From contig CM037792.1 of assembly GCA_021229015.1 (NCBI GenBank), forward strand, positions 3,345,933 through 3,409,932: a stretch of 64,000 nt of DNA. The letters are read 5' to 3'. A program made the translations under genes and the position numbers. Origin of the DNA: Solen grandis (taxonomy: Eukaryota > Mollusca > Bivalvia > Adapedonta > Solenidae). Of the stretch, positions 45,218-58,500 are shown piece by piece (positions within the stretch are counted from its first letter, which is position 1; each line of letters starts with the position of its first letter). The notes under the pieces are model-generated. The model was not told where the DNA came from and ran no database searches. It saw only the letters and a list, made by a program, of their open reading frames with translations.

Positions 45218-46387
45218 AAACGATTTGAGAGGAAATATTTCACTAGAGTATAATTGAGCTCTCATAATTTGACTATTAAAGCTGGAAGACTTATATCCAT
45301 AAAGTTGAGGTGAGCTGATTTTATAGCACCTGAAAGCCATGAAAAAACCATTGCCCTAATGGGTTTCAAAGTCATCTGCAGTTGGGTATGTTACAACTGG
45401 ACGACAGAGGTGCTGAAAGCAGCCTTCATATTAGTTAAATAGAATTGGAACAAAAACACAACAAATCAAGATTGATTGGATTTTAATTAATGAGTACAAA
45501 AATCCACATCAATGAACATACAATTTAACAAACAATATCATGAAAAAATGTTTCTGTAACTCCCTCTTAACAGCTATTTTAAAATCAGCAAAATTCAAAT
45601 TCTGTTATGCCTTTTTTTTAAATTTATCCACCTCTACATAATGGAACAATTTTGCCACATCTTTGCCAATAAAGGACCACTTTGCAACATTATAACTAAA
45701 TTAGAACAAAAAAACACAATTTTCTTTTCAAACTTTGACCTACTTAGCACCACTTCAATGCGTAATGATGGCCGTCCAGTGAAAATGGTTCTCACTTCAA
45801 TCTGACCTGCCATGAAATCAATGCGTAGCTTTATAAGCCATAAATCCTGTCATATTAAATGGTAACACCCTATTTCTCTTAATACTTTTCATATTACTGC
45901 AGAATTTAACATATAAAAATTTTCCTTAACCATAACTCTAGTTTGCAAGGCTACGCCATTTCCGTTTATCAATAAAAACAGCAGACTTTTTCAAGATCAT
46001 AAGCGTACATACACAGTTAAAGACACTCTTTTGGCTTCCACCTTAATACTAGTTAAATAGTGGGACAACTACACAGTCTTCCCTCTGTGTCAACAACCAT
46101 GCCAAAAACACAGCTTCTAGATGTTTTATGAACAGGAAGTAAGTTCTTAAGAGATGAGACACTTACAAAATGGATGCACTTATACTATATCCTCAAAAGA
46201 CTGACAGCATGTCCTCATCATTGCTTGTTCGGATCCTCAAAATAATGGAGTCCCACCAGAGAATAAACCTAAGTCCTCAATAAACCAAATTCATCTCACA
46301 ATGTCCAAAGGTCCTCAAAACATTTGAACCCTATCAGAGAATGAACCAAAGTCACAGTAGACCGACTTTCACCTCACATTAGGGTCC
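45218..46387. other. Intergenic space between convergent genes (3' UTRs)
   Basis: It should hold the 3' UTRs of the kinase (+) and TADA3 (-). ATTAAA at 45275-45280 could end the kinase mRNA. On the minus strand the best signal I see is an ATTAAA-type motif near 45480. No ORF or RNA gene is supported. Confidence 0.5.
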
Positions 46388-46516
46388 TCATATATCGAGA
46401 ACCTTCACCAGCTGTTCCCTGTCTTTAAGGGCCTTAATCACTGCGTCCCTCTCTTTCTTGGTTGGAGTCTTTTTTTTCTGCTTGGCCAGCTGAATCTTCC
46501 TGTACGCCTCCATCAC
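46388..46516 (-). CDS. TADA3 terminal exon
   Basis: 129 nt from TTATCCTCAG to TGA. It encodes VMEAYRKIQLAKQKKKTPTK and KALKDREQLVKVLDI, matching the vertebrate C-terminus VMDAFRKIMAARQKKRTPTK. Confidence 0.93.
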   Translation of the reverse strand: MMEAYRKIQLAKQKKKTPTKKERDAVIKALKDREQLVKVLDI

Positions 46517-49500
46517 CTGAGGATAATGACAAGCATTTATACTCTGCACGTTGTTGTCTTTCTTCCTTCCTTTAACTTTTAAGATGCCCCAGAAGAAGAC
46601 TAAACTAGATTTGCATACTGCAAATGCACCGGTTTTCGTGATGATCAACAGTTTCAAACCTGATCAGCCAAGTTAAAATACCAGAAAAACAACAAAATGC
46701 AAAATGCTTTATATATCTTAGTGATTTTCTTCATTGGTGAATTCAGCTGTGACCAAAACTTAAATTAAAGGCATCTCCAAAGGAATGTGATGTCCCACTG
46801 AGCCAGGCCCCCATCTGCTGTGATCAGACCTGTTAATATCTGGTCATCACTGCAGGGAGTCTTTAACCAATACAGTAGCTATGTGTGTAAAACCTCTGAT
46901 GGGTTGATGCATAACTAAATTACCTGCTACAATGGAAGTGAGATAGTAGGCTAGTTTTACACATACATTCATGACCTGTTACATCCCAACTTAAAGAGCA
47001 AAGATAGCAGAGCAGAGTTCTAATTATAGAACATAGGTATCCAGTGAAGCACATTCTGTCAAATTTTCTCAGTTTTTATTCTGGGTCATGTATTTAAATT
47101 CTCTATAAATTCATCAATTCTCGACAGATTTGCAAAATTCTTTTTTTGTTGACGAGGTAAGACATTCTTTTTTCCAATGATGACAAAATATATCACACAT
47201 TTAAACTTTAAAGGCTTTGAAATCAGTTCAAAGTATGACCAAACTTCAAACTGCCACCAAACAACCAAATCAACCCCGATCTGAAAAAACTAAATTTCTT
47301 CAAAAAGTACTCTTTAGAGGCTTTTGATTTTACTCATATTCTTTCGATAAAATATTTTTAGATTTTGAGATATTTAAGGTCAAAGAAAAAACCAATAATC
47401 GCAATATGACCTTGACCTTTGCATTTTTTGAAATTTTGAAACTGCGAAGTCCTTTGAAACAACAAACAATACAATCTGTGAAAATTTCATAAAGATTGAT
47501 TAAAAAATAATGGCAGAATCATCAAAAAACTAAAAAAAATGCCTATTCTCAAAAAAAAAATTCCTCCATATTTTAGTGCACTTTGACCGCTTATTGAAAG
47601 CCATTTTATGCATTTTCTGAAATCGCCACCCCATATATTTTGTGCGCAAAGATCTTCGGAATCAATTTCAAAAAAAAGAATGAGCGTATCTAATCTCTAA
47701 CAAAAATGGGCATGTTTTTCGTGGACACACCCTAATTTGCCAGATTTTTTCAAAGATTCAAACATTCAACCTCTACTAGCTCAAAATTTTCAAAGATATG
47801 GATATTGCCACTCATCATATTTAAAGGGGCAGTTGACAGAGAACAGAATGCAAAAAACTGCATACAAATAAAATGTCAAATGACAGAGTTATCGGCAATT
47901 ATATGTTTTGATGCTAAACGCCACCTAGCGGCAAAACTTAGTACTAAAATAAAAAACAAACTTAATGGTGCACAACTTCAGATACATGTGAGTATGCATG
48001 GCAATTTTCATATTTGTAGCACTTCTAATCATGCCGCAACAGCGGCCACAAAAAAAGTGCAAAGAATAATAATAATGGAAAAAAAAAAAAGGGAAAAAGA
48101 AACACAAGAAGAACAGTAGGTTTTCGCGGCTGCGTTGCAGTCCACGAAAACCTAATAAACCCATTATGTACACTAACATACTAATACTATTTTATGATCT
48201 GTTCAACATGGCCCTGTGTTCTCGAAAATACTCATAAGGTACTATCTCTGGATCAAATTTGAAAAATCCTTTTTTGAACGCTATAGGCAGACTGAGTCTG
48301 AATATAAAACAAGAAATATCTTTTAAAAGAGATACTCAGCCGTGGTTACCAGCTTGATGATTAGTGTCTGAATGGTTTAACATGTAATAGATTTTGTTGT
48401 TGGTTTAATAGTTGTGTACGTAATTCCTGTGTCAGTGCAGCTCATTGCCACGGATCCAAATAATCTGTACAATCTTGATAGACTCTTACAGCCTTAAAAC
48501 ATCTGCGCATTAGACTTCGTTTCGCGGGCTACAAAACGAAACCGAATATTATGTTTTTGTATATAGGATCTGTCAGGGTCGAACAATCAATTCCGATATC
48601 AATGTGTTTCCTATTTTTTAGCGTTCTACTCTTTCAGTTTACCTTAAAAAGATGCAGTGTCTTACTATTTGGGGAAAAATCGTTTTTAATCTCTGTTTTA
48701 AAAGAACTAGTTTTCACAACTCCTTTCTTTTCTTTTGACTAATTTTATTACACTTCATTACTGTGTTTCACAGGAAGTCAGGGTGAAAATAAACGGCCAA
48801 AAAGCTGAAAAAATCACTTTAGTATCATTTTTTTATTTTCAAGTACATGGGACCTGGTTTTATGTTCCAAAAAACTTTTAAAAATTGAGATTTTTCTCAA
48901 CTCAGAATTTGAACAATCTAAGTGACAGGATTTCAGTCATTTGGAGACGATGCCTACTTGAGACAGATATAGTGCTGCCACACTGCAGTATCACGCCGTA
49001 GACATGTGGCATGATACAACACTAGTCACATTATCCCGTCACTGGGCCAACCAGTCTTGGAACTACCCTTATATGCTGAATGCCAAGCAAGGGAGCTATA
49101 CCAGTACCATTTTTTACTACAACATTTTCTGTACATCAGGACAGGACATGCAAAATTATACCATTTACACTGGCAGATTAGTCATACTATTTTTCCAGAT
49201 TATTCAGGATTATAGAGGGGTGCGACTTTTAAGACAATATAGTTTTCAGGTTTCTTTTTTCAATCACCGATATTTACCAGTATACTATCTCAAACAAGAG
49301 GCCCATGATGGCCCTAAATCACTCACCTGAGATAAATAGGTTGACCCAAGGAACATCTGTACCAATTTATTTTAAAATCTGGCCAGTAGTTTTGAAGCAG
49401 ATGATTTTTAAAGTTTTCATATTTTTTTTCTTTTTGTTGCCATGGCAACCAGAGTTCTATATGGATCAAGTTTATTTTAGGAACTTTTGTGAAGGTTGAC

Positions 49501-52500
49501 CCAAGGATCATTCCTGCCAAGTTTAATCAAATTCTGTCCAGTGGTTTCTCCAGTGGTTTCAGAGGAAATGTTGATTAAAGTTTTCCCTATATACATATAA
49601 GGCAAATAAGCCCCGCCCCTGGCGGCCATGTTTTTTACGGATCGGAAAAATTTTAGCAACTTTGGTAGAGGATGACCCAAGGAACATCTGTACCAAATCA
49701 TTTTGAAATCTGGCCAGTAGTTTTGAAGAAGATAATATTTAAAGTGTCATATTTTTTTCTTCTTTTTGTTGCCATGGCAACCAGAGTTCTACATGGATCA
49801 AGTTTATTTCAGCAACTTTTGTGAAGATTGACCCAAGGATCATCCCTGCCAAGTTTAATCAAATTCTGTCCAGTGGTTTCAGAGGAGATGTTGTTTAAAG
49901 GTTTCTCTATATACATATAAGGCAAATAAGCCCTGCCCCTGGCGGCCATGTTTTTTTACGGATCGGAATAATTTTAGCAACTTTGGTAGAGGTTGAACCA
50001 AGGAACATCTGTACCAATTTATTTTAAAATCTGGCCAGTAGTTTTGAAGAAGATGATTTTTAAAGTTTTCATTTTTTTTTCTTTTTGTTGCCATGGCAAC
50101 CAGAGTTCTACATGGATCAAGTTTATTTTAGCAACTTTTGTGAAGGTTGACCCAAGGATCATCCCTGCCAAGTTTAATCAAATTCTGTCCAGTGGTGTCA
50201 GAGAAGATGTTGTTTAAAGGTTTCTCTATATACATATAAGGCAAATAAGCCCCGCCCCTGGCGGCCATGTTTTTTTACGGATCGGAATAATTTTAGCAAC
50301 TTTGGTAGAGGTTGACCCAAGGAACATCTGTACCAATTTATTTTAAAATCTGGCCAGTAGTTTTGAAGAAGATGATTTTTAAAGTTTTCATTTTTTTTTC
50401 TTTTTGTTGCCATGGCAACCAGAGTTCTACATGGATCAAGTTTATTTTAGCAACTTTTGTGAAGGTTGACCCAAGGATCATCCCTGCCAAGTTTAATCAA
50501 ATTCTGTCCAGTGGTTTCAGAGAAGATGTTGTTTAAAGGTTTCTCTATATACATATAAGGCAAATAAGCCCGCCCCTGGCGGCCATGTTTTTTTACGGAT
50601 CGGAATAATTTTAGCAACTTTGGTAGAGGTTGACCCAAGGATAATATTTAAAGTGTCATATTTTTTTCTTCTTTTTGTTGCCATGGCAACCAGAGTTCTA
50701 CATGGATCAAGTTTATTTCAGCAACTTTTGTGAAGATTGACCCAAGGATCATCCCTGCCAAGTTTAATCAAATTCTGTCCAGTGGTTTCAGAGGAGATGT
50801 TGTTTAAAGGTTTCTCTATATACATATAAGGCAAATAAGCCCCGCCCCTGGCGGCCATGTTTTTTTACGGATCGGAATAATTTTAGCAACTTTGGTAGAG
50901 GTTGACCCAAGGAACATCTGTACCAAATTATTTTGAAATCTGGCCAGTAGTTTTGAAGGAGATGATTTTTAAAGTTTTCAAATTATTTTTCTTTTTGTAG
51001 CCATGGCAACCAGAGTTCTTCATGGATCAACTTTATTTTAGCAACTTTTGTAGAACCTCACCCAAGGAACATTCCTGCCAAGTTTCATTAAATTCTGTCC
51101 AGCAGTTTCAGAGGAGATGTCGTTTAAAGCAAATTGTTGACGACACACGACGCACGACGCACGACGGACGACGACGGACGCCGGACGAAGGGCGATCACA
51201 AAAGCTCACCTTGAGCACTTTGTGCTCAGGTGAGCTAAAAATGGATATACTGAAAGCCAATATACAAAACGATAAGCGACTTTTTTTTTCTTTCAAATAA
51301 GTCACCCTGAAAATAAAGATGTGCTTGATAAGTTGCTGCGCCTTATCTGCCTGTGTGTATGGCAAGTATTAAGACCTTGCCCAACCTCTTCCCCCACTTT
51401 AATCAATCTGTATCCATGGTTACCTCTGTGTCTGCAGCGGCCAGTTTCCTCCTCATCTCCTGACGACCCATCTCATCCTTGGCCAGGCGGTACAGTCGCT
51501 TGGTGGCTGAGATATTGTGTTGACACACAGCCTTCAGCTCCGTCTGCTTGGCCCGCAGTTCCTTCAGTATCTCATCATTCTCATCATCTTCTTCGTCATC
51601 TTCAAAGTCTAAAATACCTGGAAACATGACATTCAATATTAATCATTCTTGATTGAATGCTCCGGTTTAACATCCCATCAACCGAACGCAAGTCAATTGG
51701 GGGCTTGTCTACATCAGACAGATACTTTGTGCTGCCTTACTGCAGTATTGTGCCAGACATATGACTTATTACCACTACCTATTCACATTATCTAGAAACT
51801 GGGCCAGCCATACCTATATCAAGCAAATAAGATATACCAGTATCATTTTAACAACTTGGATATATCATTTATTATGGCTCAAACCCCCAACCCACAAGTT
51901 AAAATCTTTCTTGTACTACTCAATTTAAATAGTTTGCAAACAACTCTGATTTCATGCAGTAACTTTATCACTGTTTTTTTCCCTGATGAATGGTTGCAAA
52001 ATACCATGATATGATTTTTCCCTCCAAATACTAAGCTTGTATTGCCATCGAGTACTCTATATGCACCAATACTAACAAATGACAACAGGGCTCAAAATTA
52101 ACACTTGCATTTCGGCAATATGCAAGTAGAAAATGAAGTTTGTGAGCTATGTTTTAAACCACTAGCATTTTTTTTTGCTTGTGAAAATTTTGGTTTAATT
52201 CTTGTATAAAAGAATTTCAATAATCGAAATCATCATCAAAACTAAACAATCCAGCTTGTATCTAAATTTACACAAGTGAAATTTTACCAGTAAGGGTAAG
52301 TTGTGGGACTAGTACAAAACGGTTATGTTTCTGTCGACTATGGACACAACCACACAGACACAATATGTACAACTTCTACTGTTTTTCCTTAAATTTCCCA
52401 AATGAATATTAATACGCTTAATTTCATAATGTTACTAGCATATTATTAATTTTCAATCAATAAAAGTTAATCACACCCTTGTATCGACCTCGGAAGCCGG

Positions 52501-55500
52501 ATTTTACACTAATGGCACTAGCATTTTTTTGTAAGTAAGAAAAAAAAATTAATTTGAGCTCTGTAACTACATATTTTTTATCTAGACAAACACAAAGACA
52601 GAAACAAAGACCGATTAAACTTACAGAAGTACAAACAATAAACACACACACAGGAATTGTCATCTGCGAGTTGGATTCCTGAGATAAATATACAGAGGCA
52701 AAGAACAATCTGGCAGGTAGACAAATACAAAAATATATCAGACTAATGGACAGACAATGTAAAAGTGATCCCTACGTGTCAACACTGCTTACAGCAGGTA
52801 ACACAAAAAGGCAGACATACCCTGTTCTTCAAGCTCCCTCTTTATCCGTTTCTCCAAGTGCGAGGGATTCCCCAGGTTCAGCTGTTTGGCCAGGGCTTTT
52901 GGGGAGATGGCTGCTGACTCATCCAGGGGCTCTGAAGTGTGACAGATAGGAGTACACATTTACACAATGGTGCTGATTCAACAGTTACGGTTTCTTTCAG
53001 ATAATAGTGAAATTGCAATAAACCAAGGAGAGATAATCTCAGCACTGTGCCAATTACAAGTTACAATGCCAGGGGTAAAAGTTGGAAAAATACTGAAAAT
53101 AAAAATAGGTGGCCATGGCACAGCAGGGACCCTGGCTTAAGGAATTACATTAATGAAGATCAATAATCCGGCATAACCCAGAAAACTTATATTCCCTGCA
53201 ATGCAGACTACGATGTTTAACAATTGAGAAACTGGTAACTTGAGAGGAAAAAACGCTATCTGCTAACCAAGCAACACAATGATTTAAGCATTTCATTTTT
53301 CCCCTGATAGTCCTTAGATTGCCACATTTTTAACCCTTTCCCTCATAGAAGAAACCATGAAAAGACCTATGGGAACAGCATAAAACCAGATCAGCCTGAG
53401 AGTAACTCACAGGCTGATCAGGTTTTACGCTGTTCGCTGCTCCTCAGTGGTCTGGAAATGAGGATTTTGTAATTAATTGTGGTAAGGTTTAACTGTGGTT
53501 TTCTGCAGATCAGGCTTTATGTGGTACCTATTGAGTGCATCAAAATGAGTCTATATGAGGGAAAGGGTTAAAGTATATGTTGATTAATATTACATATATA
53601 CTAGAAAATATCACTGAAGGTGATATGACACAGTATATGAAGCAGGGTGTTTTGAGCAAATTCAGCAAAAATTTACAGATTTGCCCAAAGTTAAACTTGG
53701 CATCATTTTTTTGAAAACATGTGTACCAAAAATTATCTATTATAAAAACCGTTGAGCCTATGATAAGTTATTCATCAGACAAGGTTTTTTGGCAAATTTT
53801 AAGTCAAACAAGAGCTGTCACAGGACAGCATGCTCGACTATTCAAAATGCTTGTTGGTAAATCAAATGAAATCTATTTCAATTCTTGCCCTTCACATACC
53901 CTGTACATAATAATAGTCAAAAATGATATACCTTGATAGTCTGATACCCCTTAATATTTTTATGAAGTCAAAATCAATCCCATACCTAGTTACTGAGACA
54001 AAAGCACAATAACACTGTGCATGCAAAACTTTAACCAAAAATCCAAGTTAGAAAAGGGCTATAATTTGCATAAAATTCAATCCAAATCCTCCTTGATTTT
54101 CTGATGCCCCTGAAGACACTCCTTAACTTTCTATTCAATTCCACAAGCAATTTCAGAGATATAAACTGGTTAGTAGCTTGAATGCAAAAATTTAACCAAA
54201 ATTCTAAGTTAAAAGGGGGCCATAATTTTTTTATATTCCATCAAGTGTTATCTTCCTTTATAGTATGATACTCCTAAACATTTCAAATCAATCCCATGCC
54301 TGGACACTGAGATATAAGCATGAAAGAACCTTGCATGCAAAACTTTAACCAAAATTTCTAAGTTAAAAAAAGGAGCCAAAACTTGTAATATATTCCATCA
54401 AAAATTATCTACCTCGACAGCATGATACCCCTAAGCGTATTTAAGATATTTCCAATCAATCTCATGCCTGGATACTGAGATATTAGCATGAAAGTACCTT
54501 GCATGCAAAACTTTAACCTAATTAAAATGGGGCCATAATTTGTAACATATTCCATCAAGAGTTATCTACCGTGAAAGTATGATACCCTTAAACATATTAA
54601 AGATGTTTCAAATCAATTGCATGCCTGGATACTAAGATATAAGCATGAAAGTACCTTGCATGCAAAACTAACCAAATTTTTTAGAGTAGAAAAAGGGGCC
54701 ATGATTTGTAACATATTCCATCAAGAGTTATCTACCTTGGTTGTCTGATGCCCCTAAACATATTCATAAACTTTCAAGTCAATACCATGAATGGTTATTG
54801 AGATACAAACTGTATAGAAGCTTGGACGCAAAACTTTAACCAAATTTTCTATTGCATGCAAAACTTTTTACCAAAATTTCTAAGTTAAAAAGGGGCCATA
54901 ATTCATATTAAATTCAGTTAAGAGCTACCTTGGTTGTCTGATGCCCCTGAACATATTTATAAACTTTCAAGTCAATACCATAAATGTTTATTGAGATATA
55001 AGGTTGATAGTAACTTGCATGCAAAACTTTAACCAAAAGCTGCAACGCCAACGCCAGGGCGACTACAATAGCTCTCATATTCTTTGAATAGTCGAGCTAA
55101 AAAGGGCTAAAACTGTGTCAAAAATTTACAATTTTTGACCAAAGTCGAACATTATATTAGGATAAAGAAGTGTACCATTCTCTGTGTTGTTATCGTCCAT
55201 CTCATCATCCAGTGGTGTCATAATGTTCTCCTCTATCAGGGCGGAGACCAGCCTCTGGGTCAGAGGGCCAAATGGGGACTCATCGTGCATTCTGGAACAC
55301 ATCATGAAATGTTGAAATGTCGTAACAATAACTTAACTCTGAATGGTATCAACTCTTTACCTTGCAAATACATAGGGAATATTATGTTGCAGCAGCTTTT
55401 CGTGGCTTCGTATTTTGCTACAAGTGGAAGCGAAAAATAATTTGGTTTCACAAGATGTCAATCTTTCCTACGCTGTGAGTAGCAAAATACAAAGCCACAA

Positions 55501-58500
55501 AAAGCTACTGCAACATAATTTCCTTTTATTATATACCTATAAATATTCAAGACACAAAAAGTCAATTTACACGTTTTAATGAGTTTATCAAATTTTCTCA
55601 AGAAAGTGACGTCACACTACCACCGTTTTTGTCACTGACCTAATACGGAATTTTAACCTATTAAGTTGTATTTGCACCTCATGTTTTGCATGTATTTGAG
55701 CCAGAAAATTTATAGGTATATAATAAACCATTTTGTACTATAATAAACCATTGAAAAGCAGAATCAGACAATGTAAGTCAAAACTGCCCATACCCAGTAA
55801 AACCTCCCAAACTGCACCATTTCATTTCCCCATTTACCCGTAGTTTTACCTGGGCAAAGTTGATACCTCTTATCTGCAACAACATTGGGCAGCAAACTTT
55901 TCTGCGACTTGGCAGATGAGGTTCCACTGTATAGATATATATCCATAATATATCATCTCTATATATGGGAAGTTTTGATTATGAGCCGGTTTCAGCTGAC
56001 AGTGGCTAGGAATGGATTGGTACCCTTGCCATAGTAACATTTAAACAGAAAATGCCACATTGAAATCTTCAAAAAGTCATTTTAAAATTGCAAAATTAAT
56101 GCCAAAGGTCACACTAAATAATTTTCCCACTCACTGTTTCATCTGATCAACCATTCAATAGCTATCACAAAAAATTACTTATATGACCAGTATGATAGCC
56201 TACAAATAGCCAAGTAACTTACAAGCTCATTAAATTATATACTTGTCACTGTAGGCCATGGAAGAGGAGAGAGAGGAGAGGAGTCTGATCATGGTCTCCT
56301 CTGTTTGCTCATACAATACTGAAGCTCAGATTCTACACAGTCTGCATGGCCAAAAAATAAACCCATTGTTTCGTACAGTCAATGAATATTCAACAAGTCA
56401 TAAATTTGTCCATGAATATTCACAAGGAAAAGGGGTAATGTCTCCTCAACAGTATTTCAGCCATTTGGGGACATTTGTCTACAGGAGACACAGAGACCTG
56501 CCTCAATGCAAGGAACAACAAAGCAACCGAACCTATCGCTACCTACTCTCAAATGTTTTCAATATGTCAGGCAAACTACATGTTTTCAAACAACATACCC
56601 AACTTCAGTCTGTTTCAGCAGTGATGTTGCTCCGTTAGTGTCTGTGATGCCATTGCTGCGTCTTTTGTCACTGATCTTGGCCCCTGTAATATCGGCATTG
56701 TTCTAAATCTGTTCAATAAACACTAGTTTGTTTTCATTAACTCTGAGAACTCTGAGACGGGTGATAGAAAAGGGGATGAGTTTATCAGTTGATATAAAAT
56801 TTATTTTATCACAGTCTCACCTCTGAAAAACAAAATCTACCAACATAAAAAAAAAAATATTTCAGTAAATTTATAAGGCATTATAGGAAATGGTTATCTC
56901 TGAGATATGTTTATGTAGGAATATTGCTATGACTAATGACACTATGTGCGTATCAGTATGTATTCTACTAAGTGTGATTAAATAACATTTCAAACTAGTT
57001 TAAAACTAGATACATTAAGTTGTCAAAAGACAACAAAGCTTGTCGAGCAGACCACTTTCCCAGCAAATAAAAAGTCGCTGAAATAAAAAGCAGTAAATAC
57101 CCCTTTCAGTTTCTTCTTTTCCTAGAATTTAAAAGTTTATTTTACAACTGAACTATTTCATCAGATTCTCGAATGTCAAATTATTCTGAATGTTGGACAG
57201 CTTATGTTTGTGTATGTATGTATGTATGTCTATACACACACTATAAAATTGAAGAAACTGCCCAAATCATAGTTTCAATCCTATATAATTTATTTTCACA
57301 ACTAAATTGACCCAAAGCCACAAGGTAAAAAAATTGGTCTTTGGAAAATAGTTCCTCAAGTTACTATGGCCAAAAAAAAAAAAGTTCTGTTTCTGGTCGC
57401 CTGACCGATCCTCTTTTTACATCTGACACTGTTTTTTTACCATTCCGCCTTTAAAAAAATGTTTCCTTTTTACCTTTCATTTCATGTAAATAAAAAATTA
57501 AATATCAACCTACCAATCCTCTTCTTTATTTTTGCTGGAGACCAGAAACGGAACTTTTTTTTTTTTGGCCTAGGTGCAAACAAGATGTTTTATGCAAATT
57601 CTAAGAAGAAAAGGGACCATAACTGTGTCAAAAATTTATGAAATTTGCTAAAAATCTAATGTGACCTTCATTTTATTATGATAAACAAGTGTACCAAACA
57701 CTATTCAAATATTTCAACCCATTCGGGAGTTATTGTGCAGACAAGGTGTTTTTTTGCAAATTCTGAGCTGAAAAGGGGCCATTACTGTGTTGAAAATTTA
57801 CGGATTTTACCAAAAATCAAACTTGGTCTTCATTTTATTGGGATAAATATGCATACCAAAAATTATTAAAATCTGTCCATCTGTTCAGGAGTTATTGTGT
57901 GGACAAGGGTGTACTTTGCAAATTTTAAGTCAAAAAGGGGCCATAACTGTTGAAAATTCAGGGATTTTGCCCAAAATCAAATTTAACCTTCACTTAATTG
58001 GGATAAAAATGCTTGCCAAAATTATTTAAATCTCTAAATCTGTTTGGAGTTATCGCATGGACAAGGTGTTCTTTGCAAATTCTAAGTTGAAAAGGTGCCA
58101 TTTCTGTGTCGAAAATTCAGATTTGGCCAAAAACATACTCCATCTTCACTTTATTGGGATAAATATATGAACCAAAATTTACTCAAATCAACCTTTAAAA
58201 TTAAAGGATTTTGCCCAAAAATTTTCTCGGCATTCGTTTTATTACGATAAACATATGTACCAAATATTATTTAAATCTGTCAACCCGTTCGGGAGTTATT
58301 GTGTGGACAAGGTGTTTTTTGGCAAATTCAGGTCAAAAGGGGCACAACTGTAGAAGGAAAATTTATGGATTTTGCCCAAAATTGACCTTGGCCTTCATTT
58401 TATTGAGATAAATATGTGTAACAAAAATTATTTAAATCAGTCAATCCATCGGGAGTTATTTTGTGTGGAAACTTAAGTGTGACGCCATCCACCCACCCAC

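Noticed and set aside
47805..48119. 104-aa plus-strand ORF
   Set aside because: It ends in a Lys/Glu low-complexity run derived from an A-rich repeat tail and spans a dispersed repeat.
49323..50638. Repeated 63-74-aa ORFs on both strands
   Set aside because: They recur with the 320-bp tandem unit of a composite element and have no protein features.
56258..56638. 126-aa plus-strand ORF
   Set aside because: It crosses a dispersed repeat and a SINE remnant and is antisense to the start of a TADA3 intron.
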